Source: Prochlorococcus marinus str. MIT 9301 (lineage in GTDB: Bacteria > Cyanobacteriota > Cyanobacteriia > PCC-6307 > Cyanobiaceae). Taken from it: 64,000 nucleotides of DNA. Below the pieces are notes generated by a model. It made no database searches, was not told the origin of the DNA, and saw only the letters and a list, made by a program, of their open reading frames with translations. The number at the start of each line of letters is the position of its first letter. The first letter of the stretch is position 1. The stretch covers positions 868,001 through 932,000 of the forward strand of contig NC_009091.1 in the NCBI RefSeq assembly GCF_000015965.1. Direction: 5' to 3'. The translations under genes and the position numbers were made by a program. Positions 1 through 7,140 of the stretch are shown here, one piece after another.

Positions 1-1
1 T

Positions 2-157
2 CAGCCTTCATCTATTGATAACCCTGTAGTGGATCCAAATTTTAACACTATGAGATCAAAAGATACTGAGAGTTCAACTGCTACTTATATAGTAATAGGT
101 TTGTTAATTGCTGCCACAATTATTCCTCTAGCAACATGGTGGTATTTCTCTAAATAA
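2..157 (+). CDS. C-terminal part of a membrane-anchored protein, 5' end outside window
   Basis: The frame is open from the window edge to the TAA at 155-157. The visible 51 residues are a polar, Ser/Thr/Asp-rich stretch followed by one strong membrane segment (about YIVIGLLIAATIIPLATWWYF) and a two-residue tail after it. This looks like a tail-anchored or multi-span protein whose last helix is seen. The family is not recognisable. It lies 10 bp before cobU on the same strand and may share its transcript. Confidence 0.6.
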   Translation, partial: QPSSIDNPVVDPNFNTMRSKDTESSTATYIVIGLLIAATIIPLATWWYFSK

Positions 158-167
158 TAGAGAATTT

Positions 168-728
168 ATGAATGCCAATGATTTAAGTATTAGTGAATAT
201 TCATCTCATATAGTTTTTATTACAGGAGGGACAAAGAGTGGGAAAAGTGAATTCGCAGAGTATCTTGCAAAGAAAGTAAAAAAATTATCATATGTTGCCT
301 TATCTGAAAACAATTTGGATGATAAAGATTGGCAAGATAAAATTAAATTACATCGAGAAAGAAGGCCAAAAGATTGGAAATTAATAGAAACGACAGATCT
401 ATTAAATACATTAAGGAAAGAAGAAGGTCCACTATTAGTAGATTCTATTGGCGGATTCGTTATGAAAAGTATTGGGAAGGAACAAAATGAATGGTCAATA
501 AAAATGAATTTACTTATGAGTCTCTTAATGAAAAGAAAAAGCATAACAATTATTGTTGGAGAACAAGTAGGTTGGAGTCTCGTCTCTGAATATAAAATTG
601 GTAATACTTATATTGAAAGAATTGGCGAACTTCAAAAGAGAATAACCAAAATATCAAAAGATAATTGGTTGGCAATAAATGGTAGAGCAATCAAAATAGA
701 TGAAATAAGTATTGAAATACCTACTTAA
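168..728 (+). CDS. cobU: Adenosylcobinamide kinase / adenosylcobinamide-phosphate guanylyltransferase
   Basis: Cobalamin nucleotide-loop assembly enzyme (CobU/CobP): it phosphorylates adenosylcobinamide and then transfers GMP to give adenosylcobinamide-GDP. The 186-residue length fits the family. A P-loop GGTKSGKS is at residues 20-27 and the family signature HRERRP at 62-67, which carries the guanylylated histidine. The segment EEGPLLVDSIGG follows (about 84-95), and VGEQVGWSLVSE (about 129-140) fits the conserved late region. The start chosen is the first ATG; about 14 residues precede the core. The stop is 2 bp before the next gene, so the two are probably cotranscribed. Cytoplasmic. Confidence 0.92.
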   Translation: MNANDLSISEYSSHIVFITGGTKSGKSEFAEYLAKKVKKLSYVALSENNLDDKDWQDKIKLHRERRPKDWKLIETTDLLNTLRKEEGPLLVDSIGGFVMKSIGKEQNEWSIKMNLLMSLLMKRKSITIIVGEQVGWSLVSEYKIGNTYIERIGELQKRITKISKDNWLAINGRAIKIDEISIEIPT

Positions 729-730
729 AA

Positions 731-1213
731 TTGGAAGTCGCTCTTTTTGAACCTAGAATACCACAAAATACTGGTAATATTGCCAGATCATGTGCTGCGT
801 TTGATATACCTTTAAATCTTATAGAGCCCCTGGGCTTTAAACTAGAAGATAAATATTTAAAAAGAGCAGGATTAGACTATTGGCCTTTAGTTACTGTTAA
901 TAGGTATGAGAATTTTGAAAAATTTATGACGGCAAAAACAACAAAAAGAATAATTTCTTTTAGTAAAAAAAATGGATTATATTTGAAGGATTTTAAATTT
1001 AAGCAAGATGATATTTTGCTATTTGGGAGAGAAGATTCAGGATTACCCGATTCAATTATTGATAAAAGCGACTTTTTAATATCAATATTTATGCCGAATA
1101 TACAGACTGGAAACAATGATCAAAAAGGTGTTAGAAGTCTAAACCTTTCTGTAGCATGCGGAATTGCTATATATGAGGCCCACAAACAAATAAATTTTCA
1201 AAATGGTAATTAA
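731..1213 (+). CDS. trmL: tRNA (cytidine/uridine-2'-O-)-methyltransferase, SpoU family
   Basis: SPOUT-class methyltransferase of the TrmL (CspR) subgroup, which methylates the wobble nucleotide 34 of certain leucine tRNAs. Family motifs are in order: PRIPQNTGNIARSC near the N terminus, LLFGREDSGLP (about residues 96-106), and a C-terminal SAM-binding knot region with RSLNLSVACGIAIYE. The length of 160 matches stand-alone TrmL. The start is TTG two bases after the cobU stop; no ATG lies before the conserved N-terminal strand EVALFEPRIPQN, so TTG is needed. A CAU tRNA gene follows. Confidence 0.88.
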   Translation: MEVALFEPRIPQNTGNIARSCAAFDIPLNLIEPLGFKLEDKYLKRAGLDYWPLVTVNRYENFEKFMTAKTTKRIISFSKKNGLYLKDFKFKQDDILLFGREDSGLPDSIIDKSDFLISIFMPNIQTGNNDQKGVRSLNLSVACGIAIYEAHKQINFQNGN

Positions 1214-1242
1214 GTACAATCAATGCTTTACAATATTCCCAT

Positions 1243-1316
<74 letters not shown>

Positions 1317-1383
1317 TTTTCAATACTATTCAATTGAAGCACATAGGTGAAATTTTAATTTAATTAAACTATTAAATACAACA

Positions 1384-1671
1384 ATGTTTAATTCACTCGG
1401 CACAGTCTTAGATCCCAAAAAATCCAAAGCAAAATATCCAGAAGCAAGGGTTATAGTTCTTGATGACAATTTTAATACTTTTCAGCATGTCGCAAATTGT
1501 CTTCTAACAATAATCCCAAGCATGAGTGAACAAAGGGCATGGGATCTAACCATAAAAGTTGACAAGACAGGATCTGCAGAGGTATGGAGAGGTAATCTTG
1601 AACAGGCAGAGCTATATCATGAGCAACTATTCAGCAAAGGATTAACAATGGCTCCAATTGAGAAAACATAA
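1384..1671 (+). CDS. clpS: ATP-dependent Clp protease adaptor ClpS
   Basis: Adaptor that delivers N-degron substrates to the ClpAP/ClpCP protease. It has 95 residues, as usual. The core shows VIVLDDNFNTFQHVANCLLTIIP (about residues 23-45), where the DDxxNT motif and following helix form the ligand-binding edge. Next comes the WDLTIKVDKTGSAEVWRG segment, then an amphipathic helix LEQAELYHEQLFSKGLTMAPIE as in family members. The start is the ATG right after an AT-rich leader. A DUF1651 gene follows 11 bp downstream. Confidence 0.9.
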   Translation: MFNSLGTVLDPKKSKAKYPEARVIVLDDNFNTFQHVANCLLTIIPSMSEQRAWDLTIKVDKTGSAEVWRGNLEQAELYHEQLFSKGLTMAPIEKT

Positions 1672-1682
1672 AATAGGTAAGA

Positions 1683-1934
1683 TTGACAGAAAATTTTTGG
1701 CTTATAAATTCGAATCGTTCAAGGGTTAAAAGGTTTTCAAAGAATAATCAAAATAAAGATAAATTTTTTGAATATATGTTTATTGACTCTGGAAGAATTC
1801 TTGGTGTTTTAGGAAAAGAACCACCTCTTATGACAACCAGAGAAGAACTTAAAGTTGATAAAGCTAGAGATGAATGGAGAAAGTTAATCGCACAAGGTTG
1901 GAGGAGAACCAAACCAGTTTGGGAAGACTATTAG
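1683..1934 (+). CDS. DUF1651 family protein
   Basis: An 83-residue soluble protein. Its C-terminal pattern (KARDEWRKLIAQGWRRTKPVW) matches the DUF1651 family of marine picocyanobacteria, whose function is unknown. TTG is the only usable start before the conserved N-terminal tryptophan segment (FWLINSNR). It is close behind clpS on the same strand and may be read from the same promoter. Confidence 0.7.
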   Translation: MTENFWLINSNRSRVKRFSKNNQNKDKFFEYMFIDSGRILGVLGKEPPLMTTREELKVDKARDEWRKLIAQGWRRTKPVWEDY

Positions 1935-2285
1935 TATCCAAAAGTGTTAATTGGATTAGTTATGTAAATTATGAGATTTAGGACGTAGTTAGCAGGTAAA
2001 TTTAATGGCTTCAAAAGTAACAAAGCCATTCCTTGAGTCACATTAAATTCATTATTTTTCATAAAAAATAAAAGTCTCATTTTAATTATAAAAAGACTGT
2101 CAAATACTAACTAAAAATACAAAAAAAGATCTATAAGTATTTATTGATTAAGGATTTTTCAAGATAACTAATTTCTAAAACTTATTTGAACAAATTATAG
2201 ATTTAGGGTTACTTGTTATTTTTTTAAACAAAAAACTCTACGTTATATTTAATAATTCCTACTATTTAATACTTATAAATCCTCA
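1935..2285. other. 351-bp spacer without a supported gene
   Basis: AT-rich spacer. The only structure seen is an 8-bp inverted repeat AATGGCTT (2004-2011) / AAGCCATT (2023-2030) with an 11-nt loop and no T-run, lying inside a 13-codon ATG-TAA frame. No tRNA or convincing promoter was identified. Confidence 0.4.
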
Positions 2286-2435
2286 ATGAAGTATCTAATC
2301 TCAAGCAAAAGATCAAGAGCTTTATTAAGTATTGGAATAGTTGCTATAGGTATTGGATTAATTTCAAAGAAAGTAATTAACTATCCATCTGGAGGATGTA
2401 TGAAACGTTCTCAAGAAATAACCTCAAATATTTAG
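2286..2435 (+). CDS. Small hypothetical membrane protein (49 aa)
   Basis: The ATG-to-TAG frame encodes a basic N terminus (MKYLISSKRSRAL) and one hydrophobic segment (LLSIGIVAIGIGLIS), then a short tail with PSGGC. This resembles a small single-pass inner-membrane protein. The family is not recognised. Codon use and the charge pattern look protein-like, but the length leaves doubt. It converges with the thioredoxin-like gene on the other strand. Confidence 0.45.
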   Translation: MKYLISSKRSRALLSIGIVAIGIGLISKKVINYPSGGCMKRSQEITSNI

Positions 2436-2458
2436 CCATTAATCATCTTACATTTTCC

Positions 2459-2848
2459 TTAATTCTTAAATCCAGTCAACTTTGATAACTCTTTTAGTGA
2501 AAGTACACCTAAAATTAGTTTTCCATTTATTTCCCACGTGGGAAACCCTTTAATTCTTTTATCAATGCATAATTGCGTTTGACTGTTTATGCCATCTCTT
2601 GCACATTCAACTACATTAAGTTCTTTATAAGCTTGCTTACCAAATAACTCACTTTGATTAAGGCAATTAGGACACCAATATGCTGAATATTTAACTACAC
2701 CATTATCTTTAAGGTATTTTGCCAACTCGATTGATTCCCTAGTGCTTTCTGTGGTGACAATAAGTTCTCTCTGATTTTTTAAGTGGGAGCTATCTACAAC
2801 AATTGGTAAAGTAAGCAAAACTAATAGTGGGATTAACAGGCGTTTCAT
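2459..2848 (-). CDS. Thioredoxin-like protein of the VKOR-partner type, membrane-anchored
   Basis: A 129-residue protein with a hydrophobic N-terminal signal or anchor (MKRLLIPLLVLLTLPIVV). It then has a thioredoxin-like fold closely resembling the C-terminal domain of cyanobacterial VKOR fusion proteins: AYWCPNCLNQSELFG with CPNC at 59-62, ECARDGINSQTQLC (Cys82, Cys94), and GFPTWEINGK at 101-110. It should act in the lumen or periplasm in disulfide formation. The usual four- or five-helix VKOR domain is absent, so it would need a partner encoded elsewhere. The ATG overlaps the TGA of a short open stretch upstream. Confidence 0.8.
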   Translation of the reverse strand: MKRLLIPLLVLLTLPIVVDSSHLKNQRELIVTTESTRESIELAKYLKDNGVVKYSAYWCPNCLNQSELFGKQAYKELNVVECARDGINSQTQLCIDKRIKGFPTWEINGKLILGVLSLKELSKLTGFKN

Positions 2849-3075
2849 TTATTTACAACTTTTCCTCCATATTTTCTAACTATCTTATCAAGCAAAATTC
2901 ATATATCTTTGTTTTTAAGTTTCTCTATTTTCTGAAGATAGCATATTTGATCCTGTGTATCTTCATTTAATTCACTTACTGCAATTTATATTTAGAGATT
3001 TTATATTCCAATTTTAAATCAAAAGTAAATTTACATATTTATTGTATTTATATTTTTTTGTTGCTATTTTTTTAA

Positions 3076-3116
3076 AGCGGGCTAAGGTTCATATCTCCAC
3101 GAGGATTTAGTCCGCT
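3076..3116. other. Unexplained 10-bp-stem hairpin element
   Basis: AGCGGGCTAA (3076-3085) pairs with TTAGTCCGCT (3107-3116), nine Watson-Crick pairs and one G-U. A possible inner TCC/GGA pairing lies in the 21-nt loop. Its G+C is far above the surrounding poly-A/T DNA. On the plus strand it is followed by GAATTTTT, which could be a weak intrinsic terminator, but no plus-strand gene ends nearby. On the minus strand there is no T-run. Confidence 0.45.
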
Positions 3117-3238
3117 GAATTTTTAAAGATTCAATTTATTTTGGATCCCTTTTTAAAAAGTTGATTAGAAATATTCAAAAATATTTAACTTTTCTTAATT
3201 TCTAAATTCCATTGAAAAGCATTCTCATATAAACATTA

Positions 3239-3253
3239 ATAGTGTGACACTAT
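3239..3253. promoter_or_regulatory. Perfect palindrome, candidate operator downstream of the RHH-like gene
   Basis: ATAGTGT-G-ACACTAT is a perfect inverted repeat around one central base, directly abutting the stop codon of the 3254-3616 gene. It has no T-run and a one-base loop, so it is not a terminator. The same AGTGT/ACACT half-sites recur upstream of the gene. Confidence 0.55.
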
Positions 3254-3616
3254 TTATTCCATAATGTTGCTATTTCGCTTCATAACTTTCTTAAAATACT
3301 TAAACTCAATAAATTCATGCATCATTTTGATATCATCAGACAATACTTTTTTATTAACTGCATAGTCGTCATTAAGTGGAGAATTATTATTTTCAGAAAA
3401 TTTTTCGTAATCAAAAGAAAAATTGATTAAATCGCGCTTATCTTTTTGATTTTGACCATAAGATTCATTTAACACACCTCGAGACCTCAATGCTTCCTCA
3501 ACCAATAAACCTGTAATCTTTGACTGACTAAACTCATTAGCTGTGCACAATTTTTCAATAATTTCATGCACTTCTTCACTTGGCAAAAAACCAATTCTTT
3601 TCCTCGGTGATGGCAT
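3254..3616 (-). CDS. Small CopG/ribbon-helix-helix-like DNA-binding protein (putative)
   Basis: A 120-residue protein. Its N terminus (PSPRKRIGFLPSEEVHEIIEKLCTANEFS...SKITGLLVEEALRSRG) has the strand-helix-helix pattern of ribbon-helix-helix repressors: a short basic strand followed by two helices with a Ser/Lys turn. The charged remainder, from about residue 50, is unrecognised. The gene is bracketed by AGTGT/ACACT palindromes, two upstream at 3631-3663 and one right after the stop, which supports a DNA-binding, self-regulating role. No toxin partner is evident. The DNA-binding assignment is an inference from fold pattern and context. Confidence 0.6.
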   Translation of the reverse strand: MPSPRKRIGFLPSEEVHEIIEKLCTANEFSQSKITGLLVEEALRSRGVLNESYGQNQKDKRDLINFSFDYEKFSENNNSPLNDDYAVNKKVLSDDIKMMHEFIEFKYFKKVMKRNSNIME

Positions 3617-3630
3617 AATTCAAATAAATT

Positions 3631-3663
3631 AGTGTCACACTTGCACATTATAAGTGTTGCACT
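3631..3663. promoter_or_regulatory. Two tandem palindromic sites, candidate operators
   Basis: AGTGTCACACT (3631-3641) and AGTGTTGCACT (3653-3663) are both dyads with the half-site AGTG. Their centres are 22 bp apart, about two helical turns, placing them on the same DNA face. They lie between the divergent genes 3254-3616 (minus) and 3693-3845 (plus), starting 15 bp upstream of the former's ATG. Confidence 0.6.
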
Positions 3664-3692
3664 ATATTTGATTTAAGTCAACAAATTTTGCT

Positions 3693-3845
3693 ATGCATAT
3701 TTTATTATTTCCTGTCGGATTTATTCTTTGGTATCTAGCTTATGAAGCAAAACCTATCATTAATGATGAAGTAACACTTAATTGGGAAGAAAAAAATACA
3801 ATTAAAAGAAATAAACTTTTAAATATAATCAACGAAAGCTTTTAA
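3693..3845 (+). CDS. Small hypothetical membrane protein (50 aa)
   Basis: The ATG frame encodes one N-terminal membrane segment (HILLFPVGFILWYLAYEA) and a charged tail (WEEKNTIKRNK). Unrecognised. It is divergent from the RHH-like gene and shares the spacer holding the two palindromes, so it may be coregulated. Its stop overlaps the stop of the minus-strand gene 3842-4021. Confidence 0.5.
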   Translation: MHILLFPVGFILWYLAYEAKPIINDEVTLNWEEKNTIKRNKLLNIINESF

Positions 3846-4021
3846 AATTTACTATTAATCGATTTTGACCATTCCTTGTGCTTATTATCTAGATCTGAGA
3901 TTAACTGTTTTTGATAAGTAAATTTGAGTTGATTTTCGTTAAGTGATTTTTTTGTGATAATCATCTCTTTTGAGAAAAAATAAGGAGTGTTAGAACTACT
4001 AATTTTTTTTTTGACTTCCAT
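3842..4021 (-). CDS. Small hypothetical protein (59 aa)
   Basis: The ATG frame encodes a polar, lysine-rich protein (MEVKKKISSSNTPYFFSKEMIITKKS... ending DLDNKHKEWSKSINSKF). Unrecognised; predicted soluble. It starts at 4021 and converges with the 50-aa gene, overlapping it by 4 bp. The reading depends on a run of ten A/T bases near its start, so a length error there would shift the frame. Confidence 0.4.
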   Translation of the reverse strand: MEVKKKISSSNTPYFFSKEMIITKKSLNENQLKFTYQKQLISDLDNKHKEWSKSINSKF

Positions 4022-4184
4022 ATTAATGAGTTTATCTATTTTTTTTATATGACTTAAAAGTTTATGGTCTCAATATTTTTATATTCTTTTTATATTTCCT
4101 TAATAAGTGTTTTTAGCACGTTTGTAAAAAAAATTAGTTTATTAAATAATAAAGGGTATATTTAAACAAAATATATGTTTTATC

Positions 4185-4358
4185 ATGAATCTAAAGGAGA
4201 GAGGGATTACTGTTGGTGATTTACTAATAATATTACTAATAATAATCACTTCTACAATATTAGTTAAATCAATTAGTAAGGATAAAAAAACAACACTTAA
4301 ATATATTAATCAAGAGCAAGTTTCTTATATGAAAAATCACTATCAAAAATTTATTTGA
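4185..4358 (+). CDS. Small membrane protein with a pilin-like N terminus (57 aa)
   Basis: The ATG follows an AT-rich leader. The N terminus NLKERGITVGDLLIILLIIITSTIL recalls a type IV prepilin leader: a short basic peptide, Gly before a hydrophobic run, and an acidic residue at position +5 (Asp instead of the usual Glu). The tail is short and polar. It may simply be a single-pass membrane peptide; the pilin resemblance is suggestive only. Confidence 0.5.
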   Translation: MNLKERGITVGDLLIILLIIITSTILVKSISKDKKTTLKYINQEQVSYMKNHYQKFI

Positions 4359-4459
4359 ATAGCTTAAATAGATTATTAATAAAACTCTTAATTAATTCAA
4401 TTAACTTTTAAGTATGTCTTATTTAAACTTCAAGAATTAATAATTATCAAACAATGAGC

Positions 4460-4645
4460 TTATTTATTTAAAATATTTTGATGAAATGACTTAGAATTTT
4501 CCCATTTCAAGTTATCCTTTAAATCATTGATATCATTTGATATTGAAACTAAATTCACCATTTGAAGAATTTGACTGTTATTTAGCCTATTAATAACAAT
4601 CAGTTTATTAAGCATTTCTAAAACAGATTTATCATTAATATTCAT
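4460..4645 (-). CDS. Small hypothetical protein (61 aa)
   Basis: The ATG frame encodes an Asn-rich, mostly helical soluble protein (MNINDKSVLEMLNKLIVINRLNNSQILQMV...). No recognised family, signal peptide or membrane segment. It sits in a run of small genes, and no operator or terminator was seen beside it. Confidence 0.45.
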   Translation of the reverse strand: MNINDKSVLEMLNKLIVINRLNNSQILQMVNLVSISNDINDLKDNLKWENSKSFHQNILNK

Positions 4646-4842
4646 AGTGTGTATAAAATTTTTATTCTTAAATTCTGATATCTTATCTTATAATTTTAAA
4701 AATTTCCCTTTAAATTTCATTATATTTTTTATGCTAGATATAAAAAATATTTATAAAATCATCAAAAATAAAACTCTTATTTATAAGAAAATATTTTAAG
4801 CTCACTTTCTTATAAATTCGTTTATTGTAAAAAGAAAAAAAA

Positions 4843-5013
4843 ATGAAAAAAAACTCCAAGAAAGAATATCTTAATAGAGATGAAATTAATGAAATGATCG
4901 AATCAGCATTAAGGAGACACAATAGAAGATCTACAATAATATCAAGTGTACTTGGCTGGATTTTAATAGGAGGTTATTCATTTGGACTTTTTCAAGCAGT
5001 TCAAAATGTCTAA
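4843..5013 (+). CDS. Small hypothetical membrane protein (56 aa)
   Basis: The ATG frame encodes a charged N-terminal helix (KKEYLNRDEINEMIESALRRHNRRS) followed by a membrane segment (TIISSVLGWILIGGYSFGLF). The amphipathic-then-hydrophobic layout is typical of small cyanobacterial single-pass proteins. It is preferred over the antisense frame at the same place, which is low-complexity Phe/Ile/Ser. Family unknown. Confidence 0.6.
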   Translation: MKKNSKKEYLNRDEINEMIESALRRHNRRSTIISSVLGWILIGGYSFGLFQAVQNV

Positions 5014-5076
5014 TTTATCCTATCTTTAAAGCAGAACATGCCAGATGATAAATTTATATAAGATTAAGTTTTTATT

Positions 5077-5298
5077 ATGAGGGAATATATTGAGGCAAAT
5101 CTTACGGTGATAAGAAAATATTTAAAAAAACGAAAAAAGTATATATCAAAATTAAATAATGCTTCGATAATGGAAGAATTCAAAGAATGGAGCAAAGATC
5201 CATTACCTGAGACAGAATCAATTTGGACTTTACCTGACTTAACGAGAAATGAAAGACTAAAAAATTTTTGTCGCTCGATTAAAAAGGAAATAATATAA
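5077..5298 (+). CDS. Small hypothetical protein (73 aa)
   Basis: A soluble, basic protein (MREYIEANLTVIRKYLKKRKKYISKLNN... PDLTRNERLKNFCRSIKKEII). Unrecognised. The helical, Lys/Arg-rich first half might bind nucleic acid or membrane, but nothing specific supports this. It converges with the next small gene (5303-5461) with only 4 bp between their stop codons. Confidence 0.55.
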   Translation: MREYIEANLTVIRKYLKKRKKYISKLNNASIMEEFKEWSKDPLPETESIWTLPDLTRNERLKNFCRSIKKEII

Positions 5299-5302
5299 TT
5301 AA

Positions 5303-5461
5303 TTAACTACCTAGTTGTATATGATTGACCTTTAAGTAAAAATATCCTGCAAACCCAACTATATTCAAAACTATAACGAAAATCCAAGCTCCAATTGGCT
5401 GATTAGAATCAATTTTTTTTATTTTCACTCTACTCTTTAGTCTTTCAATATATTTAGCCAT
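5303..5461 (-). CDS. Small hypothetical membrane protein (52 aa)
   Basis: The ATG frame encodes MAKYIERLKSRVKIKK, then a proline-glycine turn (QPIGAW), then one membrane helix (IFVIVLNIVGFAGYFYL). This is the layout of small thylakoid or plasma-membrane subunits, but no known photosystem or NDH subunit was recognised. Confidence 0.55.
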   Translation of the reverse strand: MAKYIERLKSRVKIKKIDSNQPIGAWIFVIVLNIVGFAGYFYLKVNHIQLGS

Positions 5462-5672
5462 AATTAAAATTATTATTCTTAATTATAAGTAATTGAATTT
5501 AAAGGAATATTAAATAAAATAAAATTTCTTTTAATTCGAAGTTTTATTGTCAATCCTGTTAATGGGATATTTAATTAACTCCTTTTTGAGATTTTTTAAA
5601 AGTTTATTATGATTCAAAATTGTAAATTTTCTGGTAAAAGAATAATGCCATTTCATTGAATTAAAAAAAAAC

Positions 5673-5702
5673 TTGCTAATTCATTATTAATAAAATTATA
5701 AT
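5673..5702 (+). promoter_or_regulatory. Sigma-70-type promoter of the peroxiredoxin gene
   Basis: TTGCTA (5673-5678) and a consensus TATAAT (5697-5702) are 18 bp apart. The expected transcript start is near 5709, giving a leader of about 45 nt. A small dyad, GGTC-ATTAA-GACC (5712-5724), lies at the start of that leader. Confidence 0.6.
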
Positions 5703-5755
5703 ACTTACTACGGTCATTAAGACCATACATTATTCAAATAAGGACAAATTTTTTC

Positions 5756-6340
5756 ATGAGCTTAAGAGTTGGCCAAGAAGCACCAGACTTTAGTGCTACA
5801 GCAGTATATGATCAAGAGTTTAAGGAGATTACACTTTCAGGTCTAAGAGGTAAATGGGTTGTTTTATTTTTTTACCCACTAGATTTTACATTTGTATGTC
5901 CTACTGAAATCACTGCATTTAGTGATAGATACCAAGATTTCTCAGCTCTTAATACGGAAATACTTGGGGTATCAGTTGATAGCAAACACTGTCATTTAGC
6001 TTGGATACAAACCCCAAGAAATGAAGGTGGAATTGGTGATATTAACTATCCGTTGGTTTCTGACTTAAAAAGAGAAATTTGCCAAGCGTACAATGTTCTT
6101 AATGATGATGGAGAGGCCGATAGAGGGTTATTTCTTATCAATCCCGAAGGAATAGTTATGCATACGACTGTTAACAAGGCTCCAGTAGGAAGAAATGTTG
6201 ATGAAACGCTAAGGATTCTTCAAGGTTATCAATACGTTGCCGCAAACCCAGATGAAGTATGCCCAGCGAACTGGACCCCGGGTGAGAAAACAATGTTAGA
6301 GGACCCCAAAGGTAGTAAGGAATATTTTTCTGCGTTATAG
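5756..6340 (+). CDS. 2-Cys peroxiredoxin (AhpC/TSA family)
   Basis: Thiol peroxidase reducing H2O2 and alkyl hydroperoxides, cytoplasmic. The 194 residues match typical 2-Cys enzymes. The peroxidatic Cys48 is in FTFVCPTE and the resolving Cys169 in EVCPANW. The GGIG (91-94) and C-terminal YF (EYFSAL) motifs are those associated with overoxidation-sensitive Prx. It starts at ATG, about 45 nt after a strong promoter, and appears monocistronic. In cyanobacteria these enzymes draw electrons from thioredoxin/NTRC. Confidence 0.93.
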   Translation: MSLRVGQEAPDFSATAVYDQEFKEITLSGLRGKWVVLFFYPLDFTFVCPTEITAFSDRYQDFSALNTEILGVSVDSKHCHLAWIQTPRNEGGIGDINYPLVSDLKREICQAYNVLNDDGEADRGLFLINPEGIVMHTTVNKAPVGRNVDETLRILQGYQYVAANPDEVCPANWTPGEKTMLEDPKGSKEYFSAL

Positions 6341-6355
6341 AAGGATTAGAAACAT

Positions 6356-7108
6356 TTAAATAAGTATTGAATAGTAAATAATTATAAAAAAATAAAAAAT
6401 TAATATATTCAAAAAGGTCATAACTTCCCCAATTTGGGGTTTTGGCACGATCCAATCGCTTAAATTAGTTTTATATGATATGAAAGACCACGTATAAAAA
6501 GAAATTTCTATGGCGACTAGGATAAAAAGATTAATTAAATTTAAATCATTTAAACCAAAATATCTATAAATATGAAACTGATCATCAACACTAATATTAT
6601 TAATTTGAAGATGCCAAAAATAAAAAGAAATCAAAAAAAAATTTACCAATATTATTTTTTTTAACAGAAACCTAGATTTTTTAAAAATTAATAAAATAGA
6701 AATAAAAAATATGAAAAAAATTAATTGTGGTATATCCGGTTTTGGTATATTAATTCCTTCAAGAAATAAATTAAATATAAGATCAAAATTTATATATATA
6801 TAATCAGCTATTAAGTAAGAAAGAAATATTAAATTTATTGCTACTAAGATTAATAATCTTTTTCCTTTAATTATTTTTATACTTTGGATTTTTTCATTAT
6901 TAAAACTATAGTATGTATAGTTTTTTAAAGAGTTTAAACACACCAAAGATGGGCATATTGCACCGCTCAAATAGTAAAGGATTGAATAAAAGGAAATATC
7001 ATTAATATTTAGTGAATACAAATTAAACCATTGTTTTTGTACAAATGGAAAAATAAGCAAAAATGAAAGCGTAACTAATAACTTCGTTGTATTGTTTTTA
7101 ATTAACAA
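6356..7108 (-). CDS. Polytopic membrane protein of unknown function
   Basis: A 250-residue, very Phe/Ile-rich protein with about seven predicted membrane segments (for example LLVTLSFLLIFPFV, LLILVAINLIFLSYLI, LIFFIFFISILLIF, IILVNFFLISFYFW). I do not recognise the family; no CAAX-protease EExxR motif was seen. It lies directly downstream of the FtsH-like gene on the same strand (33-bp gap) and is probably cotranscribed, so a functional tie to that membrane protein is possible. Confidence 0.7.
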   Translation of the reverse strand: MLIKNNTTKLLVTLSFLLIFPFVQKQWFNLYSLNINDISFYSILYYLSGAICPSLVCLNSLKNYTYYSFNNEKIQSIKIIKGKRLLILVAINLIFLSYLIADYIYINFDLIFNLFLEGINIPKPDIPQLIFFIFFISILLIFKKSRFLLKKIILVNFFLISFYFWHLQINNISVDDQFHIYRYFGLNDLNLINLFILVAIEISFYTWSFISYKTNLSDWIVPKPQIGEVMTFLNILIFYFFIIIYYSILI

Positions 7109-7140
7109 GAAAGTTTTTTTTTTAATTTAAAACAATTAAA

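Larger units (their letters stand above)
2849..3253. other. 405-bp spacer with possible gene remnants and one hairpin
   Basis: On the minus strand, just upstream of the thioredoxin-like gene, two short open stretches look coding (one ends KYGGKVVNK and its TGA overlaps the next ATG; another reads ELNEDTQDQICYLQKIEKLK), but neither has a good start. They could be remnants of a decayed upstream gene. A stable hairpin (annotated separately) sits at 3076-3116. The rest is featureless A/T sequence. Confidence 0.3.

Noticed and set aside
2004-2030. 8-bp inverted repeat AATGGCTT/AAGCCATT
   Set aside because: 11-nt loop, no T-run, and inside a 13-codon frame; may be chance in AT-rich sequence.
4734-4922. 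62-codon minus-strand reading frame
   Set aside because: Low-complexity Phe/Ile/Ser translation opposite the more protein-like 4843-5013 gene.
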